NCBI GenBank assembly: GCA_001801825.1
Contig: MGYR01000004.1
Span: 4,097 to 13,115, forward strand
Length of the DNA: 9,019 bases
DNA from: Gammaproteobacteria bacterium RIFCSPLOWO2_02_FULL_56_15
GTDB lineage: Bacteria > Pseudomonadota > Gammaproteobacteria > Eutrophobiales > Eutrophobiaceae
Reading direction: 5' to 3'
Under the pieces are notes generated by a model. That model saw nothing but the letters and a program-made list of their open reading frames with translations. It was not told where the DNA came from and did no database searches. Numbering within the stretch: the first letter of the stretch is position 1; every line of letters starts with the position of its first letter. The position numbers and the translations under genes are program-made. This document shows, one piece after another, positions 1 through 6,643 of this stretch.

Positions 1-1368
1 GATGCGCCACGGGAGACCTATCTGTTCAAGGAACTGGAACTGTGTACTTCAATGGCGTACGGACCCGGCACCGGTGACCCTGCTTATGAAAACCAGGGGA
101 TTGATTATCCCTATGGATACGTAAGATGGACTGAGGGCAGGAATATGCGGGCGGTTTTGGACGCATTGGCTTCAGGCGCCGTCGATTTCGCTAAAATGAT
201 CACGCACGAGTTTCCTGTCGATGAAGCCGGCAGCGCCTTCAACCTGGTCAGCGGGACATCCAGGGAGCGGAGCCTGGCCATAGTGCTTAAATTTCCGGAG
301 TCAGCCGGGGAGTCCTCTGACACTGTAAAGCCCATTCAAATTAGTACGAGGCAGACCATGCCTCACAAATCTGGAAGTATCGGTATCTCTGTCATCGGTG
401 CAGGAAGTTTCGCCACCAATGAGTTACTTCCACTGCTCTGCAAGCAGGACAATATCCGCCTGCGCATGATCTGCTCGGCCACCGGAGTCAGGGCTGCGGC
501 TCTTGGCAAGAAATATAAGTTCGACAGTTGCACCGCCGATCCAGAGGCGGTCTTCACTGATGAGGAAACGGACTGCGTCTTTATTCTCACACGCCATGAT
601 ACCCATGCGGATTTTTCTGCCGGCGCTCTGGCAAGAGGCAAGCATGTATTTGTGGAAAAACCCCTGGCACTGACGCTCCCCCAGCTGCTGCGTGTTGAAC
701 ACGCCTTGGCGAAGTCAGGCAAACAACTGATGGTCGGCTTCAATCGAAGGTATGCCCCTCTGGCCCTGCGCATGCGTGAATATTTCGGCCGTCGCGCCTG
801 GCCGGCGTCGATACAATACACCGTCAATGTAGGTTACCGGCCCCCTGAACACTGGCTGCATGATCCGGAGCAGGGAGGCGGCGTCATCCTGGGTGAGGCA
901 TGCCACCAGATCGATTTCTGCAACTGGTTCATAGACGCCCCTGTCGATACGATCTCCGTATCAGCCCTGGGTTATGGCAAGGAAGGTTTCCAGTCCGGAG
1001 ACAATATCCATATCAGTCTCGGCTACCGGGATGGTTCCATTGCACATATCGTTTATCTTTCCAACGGCAGCAAGTCATATCCTGCCGAGCGCTGCGAGGT
1101 ATTTAGTGATAACCGGGTTGCGGTGCTGACTGATTTCAGAAAATTGGAATTCTCGAAGGGCTTGGTATCCTCACGCAAACGCCTCTGGTTCACCCGGGAC
1201 AAGGGGCATGCCACGGAAATCCGGGCATTCATGCAGGCAGTCGGCGGCGGGAAGCCGGTCGATACCGCCGGATACTTGCATTCCTCACGCGTTGCGATTC
1301 TTGCCTCGGAGGCGGTAGTCCGTCCTGGTAAGGATGCAGATCCGGCAGGGGAAACCGGGGAGAAGTGA
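1..1368 (+). CDS. Two-domain oxidoreductase: zinc-type alcohol dehydrogenase C-terminus fused to Gfo/Idh/MocA dehydrogenase (5' partial)
   Basis: The frame is open from the first base to the stop at 1366-1368, so the true start lies upstream and about 455 residues are visible. Residues 1-100 or so resemble the C-terminal part of a medium-chain (threonine dehydrogenase-like) zinc alcohol dehydrogenase. After a short linker a complete Gfo/Idh/MocA NAD(P)-dependent dehydrogenase follows: Rossmann motif GAGSFA at about 133-138, the family EKP motif at about 219-221, and a GGGVILGEACHQID segment at about 292-305 with the conserved histidine. Such fusions are known from exopolysaccharide and lipopolysaccharide clusters, where they probably act on a sugar or nucleotide sugar; the substrate is unknown. 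An in-frame ATG at 358, just before the second domain, could allow a separate product, but nothing requires it. The gene is GC-richer than those downstream. Fusion and families are clear; the role is inferred. Confidence 0.85.
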   Translation, partial: DAPRETYLFKELELCTSMAYGPGTGDPAYENQGIDYPYGYVRWTEGRNMRAVLDALASGAVDFAKMITHEFPVDEAGSAFNLVSGTSRERSLAIVLKFPESAGESSDTVKPIQISTRQTMPHKSGSIGISVIGAGSFATNELLPLLCKQDNIRLRMICSATGVRAAALGKKYKFDSCTADPEAVFTDEETDCVFILTRHDTHADFSAGALARGKHVFVEKPLALTLPQLLRVEHALAKSGKQLMVGFNRRYAPLALRMREYFGRRAWPASIQYTVNVGYRPPEHWLHDPEQGGGVILGEACHQIDFCNWFIDAPVDTISVSALGYGKEGFQSGDNIHISLGYRDGSIAHIVYLSNGSKSYPAERCEVFSDNRVAVLTDFRKLEFSKGLVSSRKRLWFTRDKGHATEIRAFMQAVGGGKPVDTAGYLHSSRVAILASEAVVRPGKDADPAGETGEK

Positions 1369-1460
1369 AGACAGTCACTCCGTCCGAAAAACACGAATTA
1401 TTCCACGCAACCCGGTTGATTGTATCCAGTGCTGCGATGATCCCCATGCTGGAATCATAA
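1365..1460 (+). CDS. Possible 31-residue small protein overlapping the preceding stop codon
   Basis: A GTG at 1365-1367 overlaps the TGA of the oxidoreductase gene (GTGA arrangement) and opens a 31-codon frame ending with TAA at 1458-1460. Purine-rich Shine-Dalgarno-like runs lie upstream (AGGGGA at 1347-1352 and GGGGAG at 1357-1362), though their spacings of 12 and 2 bases are not ideal. The peptide begins MKTVTPSEKHELFH and ends in a mildly hydrophobic stretch. I recognise no family. It could be a coupled small gene, the decayed start of a lost gene, or chance. Another frame is also open across this stretch, so the frame alone is weak evidence. Confidence 0.2.
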   Translation: MKTVTPSEKHELFHATRLIVSSAAMIPMLES

Positions 1461-1512
1461 GCAGCAGTTTGTCAGACAGAGAGCATAGTGAGGATATAGA
1501 GAGTTCTCGTCA

Positions 1513-2433
1513 ATGTTCAAAAAATACTATCGCGTATTTCAGGGCGTATTCAGTCTGTCTGTTATTTCATTCCTGATTTGGTATACGAACCCACTCGAAC
1601 TTATGACCAGCCTGTCGCAGGCGCCATATATGAAGTTGATTTGCTTGATAGTCGTGTACGAAACACTGTTAGTACTTCTCTGGTGTGGCGGACTCCTGAC
1701 CCTGTTACGTGGTTATGGTGAAATAGGCTATGGAGCGCTGGTGTTAGCGGGAATCAGGACGCAGGTTTTGACCATGGTGTTCCCAGGAAGGACAGGCGAT
1801 ATCAGTATGGCCTACCTCCTGAGAAAAAAATTCAGGGTGAGAGACAGTACAACAGTGCTGTTGATTGACAAGGTGATTACCTTGCTGCTGGTGAGCATGT
1901 TGGCCATAGCAGCTGTCGGGTATTTTTATGGTAGCAAACATCTGCTGACTTGTGTCCTCGTGCTTGTCGCACTAATTATGGTTGCGACAGCCATTCTAAA
2001 ATGGTTCCCCGAGAGGATACAGGCAGTAGATAGTGATTCGTTCATGGCAAGAATACTGAAGATTATTGGAGACATGCACAATCAGGCAAGCACAAAAATC
2101 ACCTCCGCCAGTCTGATCTGGAACCTCATCTTCACAGCCTTGAGGATATTCCTGTCCGGGGTCTGCTTTACACTTATACTCTCCTGGTTCGGTGTGAAGT
2201 TATCTTTATGGTACATATTGCTCGTACAGGCTATGGTGCAGATCATCACAATACTCCCGGTTACTTATATGGGCATAGGATTGGTGGAGGGCATGAACAT
2301 TCACCTTCTTGGTCTGGCCGGCGTAGATGGGGCTGTTACGCTGGCTGCAAATCTTTCTACCAGAGCGGTGCAGATCCTGTTATACCTCATCGCGGCATTG
2401 TGCTGGCTGTTACCCAGGAATGACTCTGCTTGA
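1513..2433 (+). CDS. Lysylphosphatidylglycerol synthase transmembrane-region (MprF flippase-like, UPF0104) family membrane protein
   Basis: This 306-residue protein is strongly hydrophobic, with about seven or eight likely membrane segments (around 11-24, 42-65, 75-90, 116-138, 142-162, 200-225, 232-257 and 285-301). Family signatures are PGRTGD at 91-96 with a following basic patch, the LLIDK segment at 116-120, and LPVTYMGIGLVEG at 248-260, equivalent to the usual LP..xGG.G..EG motif. MprF-type domains flip lipids. Stand-alone members are common in glycan clusters, where a role in moving lipid or lipid-linked sugar is suspected but unproven. ATG 1513 is preferred because the frame has a stop at 1489-1491 and no other start between; AGAGAG at 1498-1503 is a modest ribosome site. 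It occupies the place where Salmonella has the RfbI reductase gene, but it is not a reductase. No catalytic soluble domain is present. Confidence 0.85.
   Translation: MFKKYYRVFQGVFSLSVISFLIWYTNPLELMTSLSQAPYMKLICLIVVYETLLVLLWCGGLLTLLRGYGEIGYGALVLAGIRTQVLTMVFPGRTGDISMAYLLRKKFRVRDSTTVLLIDKVITLLLVSMLAIAAVGYFYGSKHLLTCVLVLVALIMVATAILKWFPERIQAVDSDSFMARILKIIGDMHNQASTKITSASLIWNLIFTALRIFLSGVCFTLILSWFGVKLSLWYILLVQAMVQIITILPVTYMGIGLVEGMNIHLLGLAGVDGAVTLAANLSTRAVQILLYLIAALCWLLPRNDSA
2416..2419 (+). promoter_or_regulatory. Candidate ribosome binding site AGGA for the TTG-started mini-ORF
   Basis: AGGA lies 10 bases before the TTG at 2430 and inside the end of the flippase-like gene. By contrast, rfbF at 2540 has no recognisable Shine-Dalgarno sequence directly upstream. 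This favours translation of the mini-ORF and coupled restart at rfbF. It is a four-base match, so it could be chance. Confidence 0.3.
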
Positions 2434-2543
2434 CAAACGACGACCCCGACTTGTTCCATAAATTCCCTTCGGTTATATTCATCAATGATGGTAATCGTGT
2501 CCAGGTCAGCCCACTTCAATTTGATGAAAATCTAAAACTATGA
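2430..2543 (+). CDS. Possible 37-residue mini-ORF bridging the flippase-like gene and rfbF by stop/start overlaps
   Basis: TTG 2430-2432 overlaps the preceding gene's TGA (TTGA), and the frame runs 37 codons to a TGA at 2541-2543 that overlaps the rfbF ATG at 2540 (ATGA). It fills the whole gap between two firmly identified genes. AGGA at 2416-2419 is a well-spaced ribosome site. The peptide starts MTNDDPDLFHKF, has a short beta-like hydrophobic core (PSVIFIND), and ends acidic-polar; no signal peptide or known domain is apparent. An in-frame stop at 2421-2423 rules out a longer version. It may be a small protein, a translational coupler for rfbF, or a remnant. The start region also spells TTGACA, a perfect -35 hexamer, so a promoter role is an alternative reading. 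Confidence 0.35.
   Translation: MTNDDPDLFHKFPSVIFINDGNRVQVSPLQFDENLKL
2451..2479 (+). promoter_or_regulatory. Candidate sigma-70 promoter before rfbF
   Basis: TTGTTC (2451-2456) and TATATT (2474-2479) are separated by 17 bases. The -10 matches the consensus at five of six positions and the -35 at three of six. Transcription would begin near 2486, about 54 bases before rfbF, giving the CDP-sugar genes their own start. It lies inside the mini-ORF, and one AT-rich match of this quality can occur by chance. Confidence 0.22.
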
Positions 2544-3313
2544 AGGCGGTTATTCTTGCAGGAGGTTTTGGGACTCGTATAAGCGAGGAAACGATAGTAA
2601 AACCAAAGCCCTTGGTTGAGATTGGCGGCCGGCCGATTCTGTGGCATATCATGAAGATCTATTCCGCGCACAATATCAATGATTTCATTATCTGCCTGGG
2701 TTACAAGGGTTACATGATCAAGGAATATTTTGCGAACTATGTTCTGCATATGTCGGATGTAACCATTGATATCGCCAATAATAATCTCTCGGTGCATCAG
2801 AATAACGCGGAACCATGGCGCGTAACTCTTGTGGATACTGGAGAGTCCAGTTTGACGGGGGGAAGGTTAAGGAGAGTCCAGCCCTATATTGGGACTGAAG
2901 ATTTCTGCTTTACCTATGGGGATGGAGTCGGTGATGTGAACATATCCAGGGTAATCGACTTCCACAAATCCCATGGAAGGCTTGCGACTCTTACAGCGAC
3001 ACAACCGCCCGGCCGTTTCGGGGCCTTAACCATTTCTGAGAAACTCGTTGTTGGATTCAATGAAAAGCCTCGCGGTGATGGAGGCTGGGTAAATGCGGGT
3101 TTTTTTGTATTGTCACCCAAGGTCGTCAATTACATCGACGGGGATGATGTTATGTGGGAACAGGAGCCGCTGGCGCGCCTGGCCAAGGAGAAGCAACTGG
3201 CTGCCTACCGGCATGAAGGATTCTGGCAACCAGTGGATACCATGCGGGACAAAGTGGTTCTGGAAAAGTTATGGGCCTCCGGAGACGCTCCTTGGCGGGT
3301 TTGGGATGATTAG
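2540..3313 (+). CDS. rfbF: Glucose-1-phosphate cytidylyltransferase
   Basis: RfbF (also called DdhA or AscA) joins CTP and glucose-1-phosphate to give CDP-glucose, the first step to all CDP-3,6-dideoxyhexoses, in the cytoplasm. The 257-residue length matches the family. The N-terminal nucleotide-binding segment LAGGFGTRISEET (6-18) with KPKPLVEIGG (21-30) is diagnostic. Further signatures are LVDTG (97-101), TGGRL (106-110), and TYGDGVGDV (125-133), which carries the metal-binding aspartate of nucleotidyltransferases. The segments NAGFFVLSP and FWQPVDTMRDK near the C-terminus are also family-typical. ATG 2540 begins directly with the MKAVILAGG core, so the start is secure although no Shine-Dalgarno sequence precedes it. 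The stop overlaps the next start by 8 bases (ATGATTAG), indicating coupling to rfbG. Confidence 0.96.
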   Translation: MKAVILAGGFGTRISEETIVKPKPLVEIGGRPILWHIMKIYSAHNINDFIICLGYKGYMIKEYFANYVLHMSDVTIDIANNNLSVHQNNAEPWRVTLVDTGESSLTGGRLRRVQPYIGTEDFCFTYGDGVGDVNISRVIDFHKSHGRLATLTATQPPGRFGALTISEKLVVGFNEKPRGDGGWVNAGFFVLSPKVVNYIDGDDVMWEQEPLARLAKEKQLAAYRHEGFWQPVDTMRDKVVLEKLWASGDAPWRVWDD

Positions 3314-4391
3314 TCAATTCTGGGGAAGCAAGATAGTTCTTATCACCGGGCATACGGGCTTTAAGGGTAGTTGGTTATCTCTCCTGCTTGACTCATTGGG
3401 AGCAAAGGTTCATGGCTACGCACTGCGACCTGTTGAATCCCCGAACATGTTTGACCAATTAGGGATTGCAGCAAGGATCAGCAATGAATACGGTGATGTT
3501 CGTGACCTCAAGAAGCTTTCAGCAACCATCTCCAGAGTGCGGCCGGACCTGATCATTCATCTGGCGGCACAACCCCTGGTTAGATATGGGTATAGTCATC
3601 CGGTAGAAACATATTCGACAAACGTGATGGGGGTTGTGAATCTGTTTGAGGCTGTACGGAGTGTCGATAGCGTCAGAGTCGTATTGAATGTAACCACGGA
3701 TAAAGTGTACGAAAACTGCGAATGGATATGGGGGTACCGGGAATCCGACCGATTAGGCGGTGTTGATCCCTACAGCAGCAGTAAAGCCTGCGCAGAGCTG
3801 GTTACCGCTGCCTATAGAGAAGCATATCTTGTAAAGCATAATGTTCAGGTAGCGACCGCTCGGGCCGGCAATGTAATCGGCGGCGGAGATTGGTCAGAAG
3901 ATCGCTTAATCCCCGACCTCTACCGGGCGATCGAAAGCGGAAAGAAAATTTATATACGCAACCCGGATGCAGTTCGCCCCTGGCAGCACGTGCTTGACCC
4001 GTTATGGGGATATCTTCGACTCGCGGCTGCCCTGTACACGGCAGATGATGATTTATGCGGGGGGTGGAACTTTGGTCCTTTGGAATACGATACTTACAAG
4101 GTTGAATGGATAGTAGAAAGCTTTCTCGCGGCCTGGGAACAATCGCCCGGATGGGAGATAGATGATAACGAATCGCACCCCAAGGAATCACAAGCTTTGA
4201 AACTGGATTCGTCAAAGGCACGGGCTTTTCTGGGTTGGGAGCCGTTGTGGTCCCTGGAGAAGGCCCTTCAGGTCACCGTTGCATGGTATCAGGGATATAT
4301 GGCTGGACAGGATCTCTATGAGTTGACCATGGCGCAAATACACGCATTTCAGTCGGAGTCCAATGGCGAGTCTGGCGGAAAGAAAGAATAA
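3306..4391 (+). CDS. rfbG: CDP-glucose 4,6-dehydratase
   Basis: RfbG (DdhB, AscB) is a short-chain dehydrogenase-type enzyme that converts CDP-glucose to CDP-4-keto-6-deoxyglucose with bound NAD. Its 361 residues match the family. Visible features are the NAD-binding TGHTGFKGSW (14-23), the HLAAQPLVRYGY region (85-96), VTTDKVYEN (129-137) with the Thr-Asp-Lys set, the catalytic pair in YSSSK (Tyr156, Lys160), and AGNVIGGGDW followed by RPWQHVLDP, both hallmarks of this dehydratase. The frame stays open upstream to about 3093, but ATG 3306 is chosen because it places FW..K..ITGHTGFKG at the usual distance and because earlier starts lie deep inside rfbF. It overlaps rfbF by 8 bases and rfbH by 29 bases. 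Confidence 0.95.
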   Translation: MISQFWGSKIVLITGHTGFKGSWLSLLLDSLGAKVHGYALRPVESPNMFDQLGIAARISNEYGDVRDLKKLSATISRVRPDLIIHLAAQPLVRYGYSHPVETYSTNVMGVVNLFEAVRSVDSVRVVLNVTTDKVYENCEWIWGYRESDRLGGVDPYSSSKACAELVTAAYREAYLVKHNVQVATARAGNVIGGGDWSEDRLIPDLYRAIESGKKIYIRNPDAVRPWQHVLDPLWGYLRLAAALYTADDDLCGGWNFGPLEYDTYKVEWIVESFLAAWEQSPGWEIDDNESHPKESQALKLDSSKARAFLGWEPLWSLEKALQVTVAWYQGYMAGQDLYELTMAQIHAFQSESNGESGGKKE

Positions 4392-5685
4392 GATACTTGA
4401 GCTGGTTGCGGATTACACCACCGAGTCTCATAAGCGTGCTGACTTCGTTCCAGGAGTGACGCCTGTTCCCTCCTCGGGGAAGGTTTTCGGTCCGGAGGAA
4501 GTCCGGATGCTGGTGGATTCGGCACTCGAATTCTGGCTGACGGCAGGCCGTTTTAATGATGAATTTGAACAAAAGTTATCGAAGCATTTGTCAGGTCGAC
4601 ATGTCTTGACTGCTAATTCCGGCTCATCGGCCAATTTATTGGCTGTTGCGGCATTAACCTCACCCCAATTAGGGGATCGCGCACTCAAGCCAGGAGATGA
4701 AGTCATAACGGTAGCAGCAGGTTTTCCTACCACGGTAAACCCGTTGTTGCAGTATGGTCTTATACCTGTATTCGTTGATATTGAACTGCCCACTTACAGT
4801 GTGAATATTACAAGATTAGCGGATGCGATTACTGAACGTACCAAGGCAATTTTTCTTGCGCATACTCTAGGCAACCCGTTTTCATTGGATCAAGTTACCT
4901 CGCTGGTAAAAGAACACAAGCTATGGCTGATTGAGGATTGTTGCGACGCGCTTGGTTCGTTATATCGATCAATGCCGGTAGGCACATTCGGCGACATCGG
5001 AACGGTAAGTTTTTACCCTGCGCATCAGATTACCATGGGAGAAGGAGGCGCGATATTCACCGGGAGTGGGAAGCTGAGGAGAATTATTCAATCATTTCGT
5101 GACTGGGGAAGAGATTGCTATTGCGAACCCGGAGCAGATAATACCTGTGGCAGAAGATTTGAGTATCAGTTAGGAGACCTGCCTTTCGGATATGATCACA
5201 AATATATTTATACTCATGCTGGATATAATTTAAAGATTACTGATATGCAGGCTGCGATTGGAGTAGCGCAACTGGACCGCCTGCCTGGTTTTATTGAACA
5301 GAGGAAAAGGAACTTCGAATATCTGTATTCAAAGCTGGTTGATCTTCAGGATTTTATAGTCTTACCTGCTGCAACTGTAAACAGCGAACCATCCTGGTTT
5401 GGATTTCCGATTACGCTGCGCGCAACACAAAATACAAATCGAACCACACTGCTCAAGTACCTGGATGAGAGGAAAGTGGGGGTGCGTCTGCTTTTTGGAG
5501 GAAATTTGGTCAAGCAGCCGTATATGAAAGAACACTGTTTCAGGGTTCAGGGTGATTTAATGGTCACTGATGATGTAATGAATAATGGGTTCTGGATTGG
5601 GGTCTATCCTGGTATTACAGAGGAAATGTTGGATTACATGGCTACTGTCATACGAAACTTTTTCAATGGTATCAAGGTTGGTTAG
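4363..5685 (+). CDS. rfbH: CDP-4-keto-6-deoxy-D-glucose-3-dehydrase (E1), PMP/[2Fe-2S] enzyme
   Basis: RfbH (DdhC, AscC, E1) removes the C3 hydroxyl of CDP-4-keto-6-deoxyglucose through a PMP adduct. A reductase (E3, RfbI/DdhD) supplies electrons via its [2Fe-2S] cluster. The 440-residue protein has the aminotransferase fold of the DegT/DnrJ type, but His221 in FYPAHQITMGEGG replaces the usual PLP lysine, which defines the dehydrases. Cluster ligands follow the C-X57-C-X1-C-X7-C pattern known for E1: Cys194, Cys252, Cys254 and Cys262, with spacings counted directly from the translation. Asp192 sits at the cofactor-nitrogen position. So the enzyme looks fully functional. ATG 4363 has GGAG at 4355-4358 and overlaps rfbG by 29 bases. 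No reductase partner gene is in the window. Confidence 0.97.
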   Translation: MASLAERKNKILELVADYTTESHKRADFVPGVTPVPSSGKVFGPEEVRMLVDSALEFWLTAGRFNDEFEQKLSKHLSGRHVLTANSGSSANLLAVAALTSPQLGDRALKPGDEVITVAAGFPTTVNPLLQYGLIPVFVDIELPTYSVNITRLADAITERTKAIFLAHTLGNPFSLDQVTSLVKEHKLWLIEDCCDALGSLYRSMPVGTFGDIGTVSFYPAHQITMGEGGAIFTGSGKLRRIIQSFRDWGRDCYCEPGADNTCGRRFEYQLGDLPFGYDHKYIYTHAGYNLKITDMQAAIGVAQLDRLPGFIEQRKRNFEYLYSKLVDLQDFIVLPAATVNSEPSWFGFPITLRATQNTNRTTLLKYLDERKVGVRLLFGGNLVKQPYMKEHCFRVQGDLMVTDDVMNNGFWIGVYPGITEEMLDYMATVIRNFFNGIKVG

Positions 5686-6639
5686 GTGAGAGTGAAAAGG
5701 GTGCTGGTGCTTGGCGCCAGCGGTTTCGTGGGTTCTCATATTTGTAATACGTTCTCTGAGGCGGGTTATTCCGTTATTCCAGCCACCCGTCAATCCTCTG
5801 ATCTCTGGCGAATCAAACACATCTCTGCCGGGCGGCTGTTAAATAACCGGATTGTCATTGACTTGAATTCATCGGAGTCTGTAAAACGTTGTATAGAATT
5901 CTCAAACCCGGATCTTATCGTGAATTGTGCCGCCTATGGTGTGGATTCACAGGAGAGTGATATAAGAGAATCTGTAAAAACAAATGTGTTTTCTTTGTTG
6001 GATGTGCTCGAAAATGCCAAGGGTTTTGGCGTCAAAGGTGTGTTGTATTTGGGAACCAGCTATGAATATGGTGACCATGATGGTCCTATCAGAGAGGACG
6101 CATCTCTCGTTCCCGTCTCCATGTATGGGGCAAGCAAAGCGGCGGCGGCATTGATTGGGAAAAATCATGCCTTAGCGCTGGATTTGCCATTCTGCATTAT
6201 AAGGCCTTTTACAATGGTGGGGGCCTATGAGTCACCTGCAAAACTTATTCCTCAAATCATCCGCGCCTGCCTGACCAAACAGCCGGTTAAATTGACCCGG
6301 GGGCTGCAAAAGCGGGATTATGTGGCAGTCAAGGATGTCACCCAGGCATGTCTCAGTCTGGTCCGTAATCCACAGGGTTTGCCTAATGATTGTTTCAATA
6401 TTGGCACGGGGACTGCGACATGCCTGAAGGACCTTGGGCAAAGGATAGTCGATTTGTTAGGTGCAGGAGGAGACATGCTGTGCTGGGGAGAACTGCCATA
6501 CAGAACAAATGAGATCATGTCTAATGTGTCTGATTCAAGCAAGTTTTATGAATTTTCAGGATGGCGTCCATCTGTCACGTTGTTGACTGCATTACAGGAG
6601 GCCATTGATTTTGAGAAACTGCGTCTTGGTCTGAGATAA
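5686..6639 (+). CDS. prt: CDP-paratose synthase-like NAD(P)-dependent sugar reductase/epimerase
   Basis: This 317-residue extended short-chain dehydrogenase has GASGFVG at 10-16 for the dinucleotide, a Thr124/Ser125 position in YLGTSYEYG, and the catalytic pair Tyr147-Lys151 in MYGASK. The segment QPVKLTRGLQKRDY (199-212) followed by VKDV, and the NEIM motif near the C-terminus, match Prt/RfbS (CDP-paratose synthase) as I recall it. Prt reduces the C4 keto group of CDP-3,6-dideoxy-4-ketoglucose with NADPH. A CDP-abequose synthase has the same fold and position, but the adjacent tyvelose epimerase, which needs CDP-paratose, favours Prt. It is longer than Salmonella Prt (about 280). The start is GTG 5686, right after the rfbH TAG, with AAGG at 5674-5677. 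GTG 5692 is an alternative that would give the more typical MKRVLVLGASG opening. Confidence 0.8.
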   Translation: MRVKRVLVLGASGFVGSHICNTFSEAGYSVIPATRQSSDLWRIKHISAGRLLNNRIVIDLNSSESVKRCIEFSNPDLIVNCAAYGVDSQESDIRESVKTNVFSLLDVLENAKGFGVKGVLYLGTSYEYGDHDGPIREDASLVPVSMYGASKAAAALIGKNHALALDLPFCIIRPFTMVGAYESPAKLIPQIIRACLTKQPVKLTRGLQKRDYVAVKDVTQACLSLVRNPQGLPNDCFNIGTGTATCLKDLGQRIVDLLGAGGDMLCWGELPYRTNEIMSNVSDSSKFYEFSGWRPSVTLLTALQEAIDFEKLRLGLR

Positions 6640-6643
6640 CGAT

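Noticed and set aside
363..827. Minus-strand 154-codon frame opposite the oxidoreductase gene
   Set aside because: It is the antisense shadow of a conserved Gfo/Idh/MocA domain and has no recognisable domain of its own.
1437..1458. Imperfect inverted repeat ATGAT...ATCAT with CC/GG, possible terminator
   Set aside because: The stem has a mismatch and few GC pairs, and no T-run follows, so it is not a credible intrinsic terminator.
1469..1498. TTGTCA-18-GATATA as a promoter for the flippase-like gene
   Set aside because: The -10 match is poor and the start would fall about eight bases before ATG 1513, leaving no room for the ribosome site.
3100..3106. T TTT TTT slippery heptamer in the rfbF reading frame
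   Set aside because: It encodes a Phe-Phe in a family-typical segment, a -1 shift does not lead into the rfbG frame, and no stimulatory stem is apparent.
3093..3305. Upstream extension of the rfbG frame by 71 codons
   Set aside because: It lies wholly inside rfbF, whose sequence is conserved to its end, and the RfbG family starts just before the TGHTGFKG motif, which fits ATG 3306.
3802..4221. Minus-strand 139-codon frame opposite rfbG
   Set aside because: It lies antisense to conserved dehydratase sequence and its translation, rich in Arg and Pro, looks non-coding.
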